The notes: generated by a model not told the origin, from the letters alone. A stretch of DNA of 64,000 bases from Halopiger djelfimassiliensis (GCF_000455365.1 NZ_HG315685.1:237514-301513); one strand, 5' to 3'. Positions 17,463 to 26,409 are shown, counted from the first letter of the stretch. Numbers and translations: made by a program.

Positions 17463-18101
17463 ATGAGTTCTGACGCTCACCTCGGCGGTGCCAGCGATCG
17501 GGGGCCACTGAACGACGTCCCGGCGGACCGCTACGATGTCCTTCGACATCCCCGTCGAATCCGCATCCTGGAACTGCTCGATACGAGCGGGCCGCTCTCT
17601 TTGACCGAACTCACGACGGCGGTCATCGACAGCGAAGGCCGGGATGTCGCTGACGGGGAAACGCGACACGAGGTGTACGTCGGTCTCGTCCACAATCATC
17701 TGCCGCGTCTCGCCGAGCACGACGTCGTCGACTGGGACGACGATGACGAGGTTTCCCTTGCCGGCGAACCGCCCGTCCGTCCGGCAACGCTCTCGATGTT
17801 GCTCGAGGTAGCTGCCGAAGACGACGCGGAACTGCTCGATCGACTCGTCCACCCGGTCCGCATCGCGTTGCTCGAGGCACTCGCGTCCGGCGACCGGACG
17901 GAATCGGCGTCGCTCGCGGAACTCGCGTCCGAACTCGCCACGCAGGAACCCGCCGTGCCCGCCGACACGAGGGCGGCGAAGATCACCCTCCACCACTCCC
18001 ATCTCCCCGCGCTCGAGTCGGCCGGCCTCGTCGAGTACGACACCGAGTCCCGACGGATATCGATCGCTCGGATCGACGACGTTCCGATGCTCGTTCGATA
18101 A
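17463..18101 (+). CDS. double DUF7344 winged-helix protein (putative transcription regulator)
   Basis: 212 residues with two winged-helix-like modules, each of the DUF7344 type. The first (about 18-110) starts YDVLRHPRRIRILELLDTSG and has VYVGLVHNHLPRLAEHDVVDWD; the second (about 120-205) has DRLVHPVRIALLEALASG and ITLHHSHLPALESAGLVEYD. Family members are haloarchaeal DNA-binding-fold proteins, often linked to regulation; no ligand is known. The ATG at 17463 follows a TATA-like box at leaderless distance. The inverted repeats upstream suggest autoregulation, or control of the cohesin-like gene that follows (18337). Confidence 0.85.
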   Translation: MSSDAHLGGASDRGPLNDVPADRYDVLRHPRRIRILELLDTSGPLSLTELTTAVIDSEGRDVADGETRHEVYVGLVHNHLPRLAEHDVVDWDDDDEVSLAGEPPVRPATLSMLLEVAAEDDAELLDRLVHPVRIALLEALASGDRTESASLAELASELATQEPAVPADTRAAKITLHHSHLPALESAGLVEYDTESRRISIARIDDVPMLVR

Positions 18102-18171
18102 CCGTTCCCGTTCGCTTGGCCCCGCTTTCTCCCCGTGCTTTCGTCCGCTCCGGAATCCGTCACCAGGAACA

Positions 18172-18179
18172 CATAAAAG
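18172..18179 (+). promoter_or_regulatory. TATA-like box upstream of cohesin-like copy B
   Basis: CATAAAAG is centred about 30 bases before an ATG at 18206 and 160 bases before the cohesin-like gene start at 18337. It implies either a long leader or translation of the short frame 18206-18340, whose TGA overlaps the next ATG. Confidence 0.4.
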
Positions 18180-18336
18180 CGTCTCCGTCCATAGTCGTAC
18201 GACGAATGGTAGTACCCTCGCTCGGTCCGCGGGACTCGGATCGCTCCCACGGACGCGGTCCTCGAAGCCGTATCGTCGCTGTCCGGCCCCGGACTCCCAC
18301 TGCCCCGTTCCCGCGACTCCGAGGTGGCTCGGCCAC

Positions 18337-19122
18337 ATGATCGCCGAGATCACGACGGCAACGCGTGCTGTTGGGACGCTCGTCGCCGTCGTCGTTCTCT
18401 GTGGAACGCTCGTCGCGGGCCTTGCGGCTCCGGCCTTCGCCGCCGATCAGGTGGCGATCGTTTCGCCCGATTCCGAGCACGTCGAAGTCGCGCCCGGCGA
18501 CTCGTTCGAACTCGATGTCGACCTCCGGAGCCAGGGCGGCCACGGCGACGACGGCGTCGCCGGGGTGACCATCGTCTCGCAGTACCACCCGGACTACCTC
18601 GAGGTGACCGACATCGAACGCGGGCCGTGGCTCGAGGGCGGCAACGAGACCGAGATCCACACCGCGACGGCGATCGCCAACGACGAGGGGACGGCGATCC
18701 TCGAACAGTGGCGCGAGCCGGTCGCCGGCGGCGCGACGGGGATCGACACGGTCGCGACGGTGACCGTCGAGGTCGACGAGGACGCCTCGCCCGCGGCGAC
18801 CGAGATCACGTTCGGCGAGAGCGACGTCGATCTCGAAAGCGAGTGGCCGTTGCCCGTCGTCGACGAGCGCACCACGACCGTGACGATCGACGGCGGCGAG
18901 GAGTCGCCCGAGCCGTTCGACCACCCCGACCCGGACGAGTTCGATCCGGCGCGGGATTCCGACTCGGACGAGTCCGGGTCCGACGACGACGCGGCCGAGG
19001 GCGAATCGCCGACCGACGAATCGGACTCGGTACCCGGTTTCACGCCGGGGGCTGTCCTTCTTGCTGGGGGACTCGCGCTTGCAGGGGCCGGCTACGTCAC
19101 ACTCCGACAGCGTTCGGACTGA
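18337..19122 (+). CDS. cohesin-like surface protein with VPGF anchor (copy B)
   Basis: 261 residues. A signal peptide (about 9-38, ending AFAAD) is followed by a cohesin-like domain (about 40-187) with VSPDSEHVEVAPGDSFELD, SQYHPDYLEVTDIERGPW, AILEQWREPVAGGATG and a closing TTTVTIDGG. The linker is very acidic (DSDSDESGSDDDAAEGE), then SVPGFTPGAVLLAGGLALA and a basic tail, a typical PGF-CTERM anchor. It is a clear paralogue of the gene at 15997-16788, about 1.5 kb away, with DUF7113 and DUF7344 genes between. A partner dockerin is not next to it; the only dockerin-like protein in the window is the PhoX-like one. Confidence 0.82.
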   Translation: MIAEITTATRAVGTLVAVVVLCGTLVAGLAAPAFAADQVAIVSPDSEHVEVAPGDSFELDVDLRSQGGHGDDGVAGVTIVSQYHPDYLEVTDIERGPWLEGGNETEIHTATAIANDEGTAILEQWREPVAGGATGIDTVATVTVEVDEDASPAATEITFGESDVDLESEWPLPVVDERTTTVTIDGGEESPEPFDHPDPDEFDPARDSDSDESGSDDDAAEGESPTDESDSVPGFTPGAVLLAGGLALAGAGYVTLRQRSD

Positions 19123-19178
19123 ACGCTCCGTCCGATCGGAGGGAAACGCGTTTTAGTGATGGGTTGGATGGAAGTGAT

Positions 19179-21032
19179 ATGACCGATCTGGGAGACTTCG
19201 GCGAGTTCAACGCCGACTCCGACGCCGATTCCGCCGAGAAGGAGGACGTGACGGCTGACTCGAGCCGGGACGCGTCGGGGTCGTCGCGTTCCGATGGGCC
19301 GACACGTACCGCGGACCGAACCGACGAGTTCGAACCGACAGCCGTCGAACCCAGCGGCGAGGACGTCGGTATCGGCACGATCTGTGTCTCCCAGGGGCTT
19401 CGCGTCGCCGAGGACGGCGACGACACGACGCTGCAGGCGTATATCACCCGTGGCAACCGGTCGTCGATCCGCATCGGGAGCTACCTGCTTGCCCCCTACC
19501 CCGACGGCGAGACGCTGTTTTGCCGGATCACCGGCCTCGAGTACGCCCAGCAGTACCACGCCGACGACGCGACGGAGATCCACGCCCGGCGCGCGATGCG
19601 GACCGACGGCGTCGACGAGGCAGATTACAAGTTCGTGGCATCGCTCGAGCCAGTAGCCGTCCTTTACCGCGATAATGGCGAGTTGAAACGGCGGATGACC
19701 GACCGCGTTCCCAAGCCCCAGACGGTCGTCAAGAAGGCCGACGACACCGACCAGATCAAGACCGGGCTGAAGATGCCCGACGACGGCGTCTTCCTCGGCC
19801 ACCTCTCCGTCGGCGGCGAGAAGGTCCGGACGGCGGCCTCGCCCCCAACCATCGATTACCGGCTGAAAGACGACTACGAGGCCGGCGACCCGCTCGTGTT
19901 CCGACACACGCTGATCGCCGGCGGGACGGGGTCGGGGAAGACCCACGGGGCGAAAAACGTCCTCCGACAGTTCCTCGCCGCGGAACGAACGTATCCGATG
20001 GCGGACGGCCGCGCCGTCCAGCCCGCGGTCGTCCAGTTCGACCCGCAGGACGAGTACGCCCAGATGCACGACGACAACCCCGAACTCGACGACGCGTTCG
20101 CGCGTCGTCTCGAGCGCGAGGGCATCGCCCACGGCGGCGTCGACGATACGACGGCGTTCGTCCCCAAGGTCGGTTCGGCGTCGTACGCGGCGGGCCACCA
20201 CCGCGCGGAGCAGGTCGAGTTCACCATCCCGTTTTCGATGGTCCACGACAACCCGTGGCTGGTCGCGGGCAGCGGGTTGAACGACAACCAGTACGGCGCG
20301 CTGGTGAGCGTCCTCCTCCCACGGTTCCGTCGAGAGTACGGCTCCGAAGCGACCTACGAGGAGTTTACGACGTTCCTCGACGACCCGGCCTTGCGCGAGG
20401 AACTCGACGAGTCGGGGCGGGTCCACGAGGCGACCTTCGACGCCGTCCGCCGGCGCGTGCTGGGGTTCGGTCACGTCTTCGATCAGGACGCCCGCCCGAT
20501 CACCGACCTCGTCGGGGAGTTCGTCCGTCCCGGCGGCCTGAGCGTCGTCCCGACCTACCATATCAACGACACCCGGGCGACCGAGACCGTCGTGCTCGCG
20601 CTCTCGTCGCTGTTGATCGACCAGAAGCTCTCGAACGACCCGACCTACGACCGCATCAAGGAGACGCCGCTCGTCCTCGGGATGGACGAGGCCCACAACT
20701 TCCTGACCGACGCCGACTCGGTACAGGCCGGCAAGGTCATCAAAAAGTTCACCGAGGCCGCAAAGCAGGGTCGCAAGGAACGGCTCGGCCTCTTTCTCAT
20801 CACGCAGGACCCACAGGACATCGACGACGCCGTCTTCAAACAGCTCAACACCACGATCGTCCTCAACTTGGGCGACGAGGACGCCATCAAGAGCGTCAAC
20901 ATCCCCAGCAACCTCGAGTCCAAAGTCCCGTACATGGAGAAAGGGCAGATGGTCGTCTACTCGCCGGATAACTCCGACCCCGTCGAGTTGATCGGGCTCT
21001 CGAAGTGTCTCACTCGCCACGGACGGGGGTAA
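19179..21032 (+). CDS. HerA-type hexameric ATPase/DNA translocase
   Basis: 617 residues. A disordered acidic N-terminus (about 1-60), a HAS-barrel-like beta domain (about 65-130: GTICVSQGLRV, IRIGSYLLAP) and a FtsK/HerA ATPase core. Walker A is AGGTGSGKTHGAKNVLRQF, Walker B PLVLGMDEAHNF, sensor GLFLITQDPQDID; the Gln after LIT and an arginine finger are as in HerA. The C-terminus is KVPYMEKGQMVVYSPD. HerA works with NurA in end resection; here the nurA gene is 6.8 kb away on the same strand. It could also be one of several haloarchaeal HerA paralogues with a separate role. TTTTAGTG at 19151-19158 may be its promoter. Confidence 0.88.
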   Translation: MTDLGDFGEFNADSDADSAEKEDVTADSSRDASGSSRSDGPTRTADRTDEFEPTAVEPSGEDVGIGTICVSQGLRVAEDGDDTTLQAYITRGNRSSIRIGSYLLAPYPDGETLFCRITGLEYAQQYHADDATEIHARRAMRTDGVDEADYKFVASLEPVAVLYRDNGELKRRMTDRVPKPQTVVKKADDTDQIKTGLKMPDDGVFLGHLSVGGEKVRTAASPPTIDYRLKDDYEAGDPLVFRHTLIAGGTGSGKTHGAKNVLRQFLAAERTYPMADGRAVQPAVVQFDPQDEYAQMHDDNPELDDAFARRLEREGIAHGGVDDTTAFVPKVGSASYAAGHHRAEQVEFTIPFSMVHDNPWLVAGSGLNDNQYGALVSVLLPRFRREYGSEATYEEFTTFLDDPALREELDESGRVHEATFDAVRRRVLGFGHVFDQDARPITDLVGEFVRPGGLSVVPTYHINDTRATETVVLALSSLLIDQKLSNDPTYDRIKETPLVLGMDEAHNFLTDADSVQAGKVIKKFTEAAKQGRKERLGLFLITQDPQDIDDAVFKQLNTTIVLNLGDEDAIKSVNIPSNLESKVPYMEKGQMVVYSPDNSDPVELIGLSKCLTRHGRG

Positions 21033-21042
21033 CCCGCGGGCG

Positions 21043-21768
21043 CTACGTCGACTCCCGTTCGGGAGCGGTCATCGCGAGGCTGTACATCTCGCCGACCGCC
21101 GCGGACCCGATTTCGTCGACGAGCCGGTCGGCCCGATCGACGAGCGGCTCCGCGAGCGCCGCGGGAAGCGTCGCCGTGTGCCGTCGGACGACGTCGGCGT
21201 GGGCCTCGAGGAGGTCGCTCGTCCACGGGACCGGCTCGAGGATCGTCCGGGTTCGGTCGAGACGCCAGCCGTAGCCGGCGAACAGCCGTTCCAGTCCCGC
21301 CACGGGGTAGAAGGTAAGCGCCGGTCGCCCCGCAGCCAGTTCGGCGGCCGCGTTCTCGACGGCGAAGAGCCGTCGAACCGGACTCGAGCCCGGAAGCGGC
21401 GCGTAGTCGTCGACGACGAGACAGCCGCCGGGAGCGACGACCCGCGTCAATTCCGCCGCGACGGTGGCGGCGTCGGCCGGCGGGAGGACGTTGAACAGGG
21501 CGTGGGCCGTGACGACGTCGACGGCGTCGTCCGGCAGCGGAATCGACCGCAGATCCGCCCGCAGGATCGACCCCCGGTCGTCGCCGGCGACGCGGTCGCG
21601 AACGTCGCGTGCGTGTTCGGCGTCGTCCGTCAGGGCGTATACCTCGGCCGCACCCGCCTCGAGCAGCCCGACCGTGGCGTTTCCGACACCGGCTCCCGCC
21701 TCGAGACAGACCCGGCCATCGATCGTGCGATCCGCGAGCGCCCGCCGGACCGTTCGGGGGACGTCCAT
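21043..21768 (-). CDS. class I SAM-dependent methyltransferase
   Basis: 241 residues with a Rossmann methyltransferase core. Motif I is CLEAGAGVGNATVGLLEAG (about 21-39), motif II VYALTDD, motif III-like ILRADLRSIPLPDDAVDVV, then LTRVVAPGGCLVVDD. The C-terminal helical part (about 170-241) may bind the acceptor; the substrate is unknown. It converges on the HerA-like gene, with stops 10 bases apart. Its start is 61 bases from the end of the FRG gene on the same strand, so co-transcription is possible. Confidence 0.88.
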   Translation of the reverse strand: MDVPRTVRRALADRTIDGRVCLEAGAGVGNATVGLLEAGAAEVYALTDDAEHARDVRDRVAGDDRGSILRADLRSIPLPDDAVDVVTAHALFNVLPPADAATVAAELTRVVAPGGCLVVDDYAPLPGSSPVRRLFAVENAAAELAAGRPALTFYPVAGLERLFAGYGWRLDRTRTILEPVPWTSDLLEAHADVVRRHTATLPAALAEPLVDRADRLVDEIGSAAVGEMYSLAMTAPEREST

Positions 21769-21829
21769 ACGTTGCTGCTTTTGAGGGCCGATATCAGTCT
21801 GTATACTTCCGCTCGGGCCCGAGGGCCGG

Positions 21830-22729
21830 TCACTCCGGGGACGGCTGGTAGTACTGCTTGAGCCACGTCGTCAACCCGTCGAGCCCGGGAAACAGCGTCC
21901 GGTGGTTGACGTTCAGCTGGTCGAGTTTGTCGCGGAACTCGAGCTTCCGATCGCCCGGGACGACGATCTTCCGATAGCAGTCGGGTCGGTCCTCGAGCCA
22001 CCGATCGAGCACCAGCCGCGGGTCCGACTGGAAGGAGAAGACGGCGGACTGATTGACGATGCGGTCGTCGATCGCCGGCGGTCTGAAAAACAGTACGTAC
22101 TGATCCTCCTCAGGTCTGTCGTCGACGCCCCACATCTCCCGCCAGATCTCGGTGATCCGGGACACGTCGTTGAGATCGCGGATCGAGGCCGTATCCACCG
22201 CCCGCTCGCTCGCCTCGTACTCGAGGGTCGCGTTCGAGAGGAGGTGAACGTCGAACATGTTCATCTCCGTCACCTCGAGGACCTCCTGATAGTGGTCGGG
22301 GATGTCGGCGTGCAGCGTCCGGTAATCGACGGCCCAGATCGCCCCGTCGTGGTCGGTGTCGCCGCTTTGGACCGCGAAGTAGGCCGCGACAAGCGGCGAG
22401 AACGACCAGTCGAGCAACCGGGTCGGCAGGCCGTAGTGCTGGGCGATCGAGAGCAGGTGCCAGACCGACCGCGGTTCGTCGATCTCGTCCATCGCGTACT
22501 GTGCGAAGTTTCGGAGCAACAGCGGCTCGAGTTTCCACTCTCCCGTGTCGCCGACGAAGCGTTTGATCGACGTCTCGAGGGTAAAGCTCTCGTCGGGGAC
22601 GCCGCGAAACACGTAGGGAGCACGGTGGCGGCCGATGTCGGCCATCCACATCTCCCGGGAGAGGAGTTCGTGTAGCTCCGTCCACGTTTCGGCTCGAACG
22701 ACCGACGGTGAGGACTCGGTATCGGTCAT
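21830..22729 (-). CDS. FRG-domain protein
   Basis: 299 residues. The FRG domain (about 35-140) is marked by YVFRGVPDESFTLETSI and the strongly conserved LSIAQHYGLPTRLLDWSFSP followed by VAAYFAV. FRG proteins (named for Phe-Arg-Gly) are widespread, often in phage-defence or mobile regions, and are suspected nucleotide- or nucleic-acid-acting enzymes; biochemistry is sparse. The second half (about 200-290) contains FFRPPAIDDRIVNQSAVFSF and KIVVPGDRKLEFRDKL, also typical. No toxin or immunity partner is adjacent; neighbours are the methyltransferase and HerA-like ATPase. Confidence 0.85.
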   Translation of the reverse strand: MTDTESSPSVVRAETWTELHELLSREMWMADIGRHRAPYVFRGVPDESFTLETSIKRFVGDTGEWKLEPLLLRNFAQYAMDEIDEPRSVWHLLSIAQHYGLPTRLLDWSFSPLVAAYFAVQSGDTDHDGAIWAVDYRTLHADIPDHYQEVLEVTEMNMFDVHLLSNATLEYEASERAVDTASIRDLNDVSRITEIWREMWGVDDRPEEDQYVLFFRPPAIDDRIVNQSAVFSFQSDPRLVLDRWLEDRPDCYRKIVVPGDRKLEFRDKLDQLNVNHRTLFPGLDGLTTWLKQYYQPSPE

Positions 22730-22849
22730 CGGTAGCTGATGTGGTGTGCGTGGCGTCGGCGACCGCGGTCCGGAGTCGGCTTCGTCACGCCGTCGGTTCC
22801 ACGCCGACGGTCATAGTTCCGCGGCAGGAACGTGCTCGTCGCGAGCCGA

Positions 22850-23458
22850 TCACGCCGACGGAAGCAGCGTTCGCTCGAAGAAGTCACCGACGGCGTCGGC
22901 GACCGTCCCGTGCTGGCCGACGAAGAAGTGATCGGCCGAAAGCGCCACGACGCCGTCGTCCCGATCCCGCGCGAGGTCGACGACGGGTTCCCAGTCGGCG
23001 GTAGTATCCCGCTTGCCGTACAGTACAGTGACGGGACACTCGAGGACGGGCAACGCCTCACAAACGTCGAGATCGTCGTCGAGTTGCGCCGTCGGTGCGA
23101 GAGCGGCGACGGCCGCAACCGCGCGGTCGACGGTCGCGGTCGCGAGTATCGCCAGCGAAGCGCCGAAACTGAACCCGAAGACGCCGACGCGGTCGTACCG
23201 GTCGTCGGCCCAGCGGATGGCGTTGCGAACGTCCTCGCGTTCGCCGTGGCCGCCGTCCCACGCCCCGTAATCGAAACGGAGGCAGGCGATCCCCGCCTCC
23301 CGAAGCGTCTCCTCGACCGCCACGAGTCGCCGGTCGCTCCGGGAACCGCCGTGTTGCGGATGAGGTGGGCAGGCGACGACGATCGCGTCCGCGTCGTCGT
23401 CCGGTTCCTCGAGCACGCCGCGAACGTCTCTCCGTCCGGGTACGAGTACGTCCGTCAC
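22850..23458 (-). CDS. alpha/beta hydrolase (dienelactone-hydrolase-like)
   Basis: 202 residues. Seen: IVVACPPHPQHGGSRSD (oxyanion region), FDYGAWDGGHGE, a nucleophile elbow GFSFGAS (Ser about 97), an acid near YGKRDTTADW and the catalytic His in SADHFFVGQHG. The full alpha/beta hydrolase triad is thus present; the substrate is unknown. The start is a GTG at 23458. An earlier in-frame GTG at 23497 lies in the AT-rich AATATTGAT that looks like the TATA box, so the downstream start is preferred. Confidence 0.8.
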   Translation of the reverse strand: MTDVLVPGRRDVRGVLEEPDDDADAIVVACPPHPQHGGSRSDRRLVAVEETLREAGIACLRFDYGAWDGGHGEREDVRNAIRWADDRYDRVGVFGFSFGASLAILATATVDRAVAAVAALAPTAQLDDDLDVCEALPVLECPVTVLYGKRDTTADWEPVVDLARDRDDGVVALSADHFFVGQHGTVADAVGDFFERTLLPSA

Positions 23459-23584
23459 ACCGGCACTAGCACAGGGCTCGACAATCAATATTGCCACCGC
23501 GTTCCCGTCCGAAACGGCAACCCAGAGAGGGCCTCGTAACGCCCGACAGCGATCGATTTCGCGTCCGACTGTCGTTGATGTGAT

Positions 23585-23594
23585 GTTTTTAAGG
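23585..23594 (+). promoter_or_regulatory. TATA-like box of pspA
   Basis: GTTTTTAAGG is centred 28 bases before the ATG at 23617, the expected position for a leaderless transcript. Confidence 0.6.
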
Positions 23595-23616
23595 GTGCCG
23601 AGCGTTACGTACGAGT

Positions 23617-24432
23617 ATGGGCATCCTCTCTCGGACCTCCTACGTCATCCGGTCGAAGATCAACTCGGTGCTCAACCGGGCCGAGGACCCGACCGAGACG
23701 CTCGATTACTCCTACGAGCAGATGCGCGACCAGCTCCAGCAGGTCAAACGCGGCATCGCCGACCTCACCACCCAGAAAAAGCGCCTCGAGATGCAAAAGC
23801 GACGGCTCGAGGACAACGTCGAGAAACACAACGAACAGGCACGCACCGCCGTCCAGCAGGGCCGGGAGGATCTGGCTCGACGCGCCCTCGAGAAGAAGAA
23901 GACGAAGATGAACCAGATCGAGGACCTCGATCGCCAGATTTCGGACCTCCAGAGCCAGCAGGACAGTTTGATCGACCAGAAAAACGAGCTCCAGACCCGC
24001 ATCGAGGAGTTCCGTACCAAAAAGGAGACCATGAAAGCCCGCTACGAGGCCGCCGAGGCGAGCTCGACGGTTTCCGAGGCGATGACGGCCACGGGCGAGG
24101 AGTTCGAGGACGTCGGCCGGGCCATCGAACGCGCCGAGGAACAGACCGAGGACATGGAAGCACGGGCCGCGGCGCTCGACGAACTCCACGAAACCGGGGC
24201 GTTCGACGACGTCCTCTCGGACAAAGACCAGATCGACCGCGAACTCGAGGAGCTCTCGACCGGCAGCGGCGTCGAAGCCGAGCTCGAGACGCTCAAGTCC
24301 GAGGTCGGCGAGGGCGATACCGAACCGGCGACCGAACCCGAGTCCGGCGTCGACGAACCGGACCTCGAAGGCGACGTGGACGAAGACGTCGAGGCCGAAC
24401 TCGCGGAACTGCAGGACGAAGAAAACGCATAG
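23617..24432 (+). CDS. pspA: PspA/IM30 (Vipp1-like) membrane-stress protein
   Basis: 271 residues, ESCRT-III superfamily membrane remodelling/protecting protein. N-terminal amphipathic helix and SRTSYVIRSKINSVLNRAED, then DYSYEQMRDQLQQVKRGI and long coiled coils (about 45-150) rich in Lys/Gln/Glu. A very acidic C-terminal tail (from about 215) is a haloarchaeal trait. In haloarchaea this protein accumulates under salt or membrane stress. It is transcribed alone, close to the cluster of four membrane-protein paralogues downstream. Confidence 0.93.
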   Translation: MGILSRTSYVIRSKINSVLNRAEDPTETLDYSYEQMRDQLQQVKRGIADLTTQKKRLEMQKRRLEDNVEKHNEQARTAVQQGREDLARRALEKKKTKMNQIEDLDRQISDLQSQQDSLIDQKNELQTRIEEFRTKKETMKARYEAAEASSTVSEAMTATGEEFEDVGRAIERAEEQTEDMEARAAALDELHETGAFDDVLSDKDQIDRELEELSTGSGVEAELETLKSEVGEGDTEPATEPESGVDEPDLEGDVDEDVEAELAELQDEENA

Positions 24433-24645
24433 TCCGACACCGATTCGGGCCGCCGTTGCGGTCGATTCGGTACACGGGTTCGATTTTCGCGTCCCGCTCG
24501 TCGGTGCGCTTCGTGATGGGGGGTTCGTTACAGCGGTAGCGGATAGCGACGTGTGCGGCTGCGGTCGTTCCCGACCGGATTCCGACGGTTCCGGCGGCGA
24601 CCGGCTCGGCGGACGGCGGTGGCGGATCACGTCCCGGTCCGGCGA

Positions 24646-25155
24646 TCACGCGGGGGTGCCCAGAACGGTGATGTCGTAGTCGGCGACGTCCGCGGGGGAC
24701 TCGAGAACGATCACCTGAAACGCCCACGTCTCGCCGCCCTCGAGGTCGCCGATACTGGCGAGATACCTCCCGAGGGCGTTGCCGGCAGCGTCGTAGACGC
24801 GCGTCCGGACTTCGACCAGTTGGATCCGGTCGCTGCCCGTGTTTTCGACGTGCCCTTGGACGGTCGAGCCGAGATAGCCGTCCTCGACGACGAACTCGTG
24901 GTCGGTCAGCGAGAGCGTCTCGAGCGGCGTCACCGCGTCGCTCGGTTCGCGCTCGGCGAGGGCTTCCGCCGTCGCCATCTCGGTCGCCGATCGGTTGGAG
25001 ACGTTACTGGCGTTTCGCTCGCCGACGGTGCCGTCCTCGTATCTCGGCTCGCCGTCGAGGCCGCCGGTTCCGATACAGCCGGCGGCGACGGCTCCGATGG
25101 CCGTGCCGAGCGACGCGAGCACGTACCGTCGACTCGGCGACCGTGAGCGAGTCAT
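24646..25155 (-). CDS. Tat lipoprotein with FxLYD-like domain
   Basis: 169 residues. A Tat/lipobox signal, SRRYVLASLGTAIGAVAAGC, places the lipidated Cys near residue 27. The C-terminal beta domain (about 78-165), with GYLGSTVQGHVENTGSD, VEVRTRVYDAAGNAL and WAFQVIVLESPADVADYDI, is like the FxLYD family of surface proteins. Function unknown; it may sense or bind something at the cell surface. Start ATG at 25155. Upstream, 25156-25359 is a bidirectional region between it and the first membrane paralogue. Confidence 0.85.
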   Translation of the reverse strand: MTRSRSPSRRYVLASLGTAIGAVAAGCIGTGGLDGEPRYEDGTVGERNASNVSNRSATEMATAEALAEREPSDAVTPLETLSLTDHEFVVEDGYLGSTVQGHVENTGSDRIQLVEVRTRVYDAAGNALGRYLASIGDLEGGETWAFQVIVLESPADVADYDITVLGTPA

Positions 25156-25359
25156 TGCCGTCCGTCCGTCCGCGAGTCGGTTCCGTCACCGTGCATGTGT
25201 CGGCCCGACACCGCGGACGCATTTCAGTGTAGGCCCTGAAGGGGCAGCTATCGTCCTCGATCGCCGGCGTCACTCCCGTGTCCGTCGGTCCCGTCCGAGC
25301 CGGCTCCGTTATTGTGTGCAACGCAGGCCCTTATTGTCGGGTCCGTTGAACGCGTCGCC

Positions 25360-26409
25360 ATGGGGTCCTCCGAGACGGACGAGACGCTCGAGTCCTACGG
25401 GGCAGACGTCGGAGCGCGGGCCGGATCGCTGACCCGGTTTCACGAGTGGGTGCTGGTCGAGGGCAACCGGCTGAGCGTCGCGGCCGCCCTCTCGGTCGTG
25501 GTCTTCGCCGGTCTGATCGCGCTGTACGAACTCGGCCTCGTCAGCTTCCTCAACCCGAACTCCATGACGCGCGTGGCAAGCGGCATGATCGCCGGCACCT
25601 TCTCGCTCGTTACGCTCGTCGTTTCGGTCAACCAGCTCATCCTCTCACAGGAGTTCAGCGCGGCCGGCAGCGCCCGCGACCGACTCGAGGGCGTCGTGGA
25701 GTTTCGCGAGGACGTCGCCGACGAAGCGGCCGTTCCCGCGACGCCGGCAGCGCCCACGAACGTCCTCGGATTGATCGTCGAGTCGATCCATCACGACGCC
25801 GCTGCGCTCGCCGACGCCGTCACGGATCATAGCGCGACGGATCGCGAGACGATCGTTCGGTACGTAAACAGCGTCCAGCAGCGGACCGACGAGATCGAAG
25901 CCACGCTCGAGCAGGCCGAATTCGGCACCTTTTCCGCCCTTTCGGCCGCGATCAACTACGACGAGGCCTGGCAGCTGTACGCCGCGACTCACCTGCGCGG
26001 CGAGTACGCCGACTCGCTGCCGCCGGCGGCGCTCGAGCGACTCGACGACCTGATCGAGTCCCTGCGGCTGTTTCACGTCGCCCGCGAGCAGTACAAGACG
26101 ACCTATCTACAGCGGGAACTCACCCGATTCTCCCAGTTGACGATCTACTGTGGGGTGCCGTCGATCCTGTCGGCCGTCTTCGTCGGGCTCCTGTACGCCG
26201 ACGTTACCGGCCCGAGCATCAGCGTTGCAGTGCTCCCCTACGTCGTGATCGTGTTGACGATCGTCGTTTTCTCGCCGCTTTTCCTCCTCGTCTCCTATAT
26301 CCTCCGTACCGCGACGATCACGCGTCGAACCGCGTCGATCGGCCCGATGATCCCCCAGAAGGATCCCGAAGCGGGACCGTTCGAGGTGCACTACGGCGAG
26401 GAGCGGTAG
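25360..26409 (+). CDS. four-TM membrane protein of unknown function (paralogue 1 of 4)
   Basis: 349 residues. Layout: short cytosolic start, LVEGNRLSVAA followed by TM1 (about 38-57), TM2 ending SVNQLILSQEFSA (about 72-95), a soluble domain of about 140 residues, then REQYKTTYLQRELTRFSQLT leading into TM3 (about 265-285) and TM4 (about 293-320) and YILRTATITRRTASIGPMI. The same order occurs in the three next genes. I recognise the family only as a haloarchaeal membrane protein. Its stop codon abuts the stop of the opposite paralogue with no base between. Start ATG at 25360. Confidence 0.8.
   Translation: MGSSETDETLESYGADVGARAGSLTRFHEWVLVEGNRLSVAAALSVVVFAGLIALYELGLVSFLNPNSMTRVASGMIAGTFSLVTLVVSVNQLILSQEFSAAGSARDRLEGVVEFREDVADEAAVPATPAAPTNVLGLIVESIHHDAAALADAVTDHSATDRETIVRYVNSVQQRTDEIEATLEQAEFGTFSALSAAINYDEAWQLYAATHLRGEYADSLPPAALERLDDLIESLRLFHVAREQYKTTYLQRELTRFSQLTIYCGVPSILSAVFVGLLYADVTGPSISVAVLPYVVIVLTIVVFSPLFLLVSYILRTATITRRTASIGPMIPQKDPEAGPFEVHYGEER

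Noticed and set aside
19092-21020. Open frame of about 640 codons opposite the HerA-like gene
   Set aside because: Shadow of a gene with clear Walker motifs; no family features.
24433-24645. Weak likeness of TAGCGGATAGCGACGTG near 24540 to a stretch near 17250
   Set aside because: Only about 10 bases agree without gaps; too short to claim a repeat family without a search.
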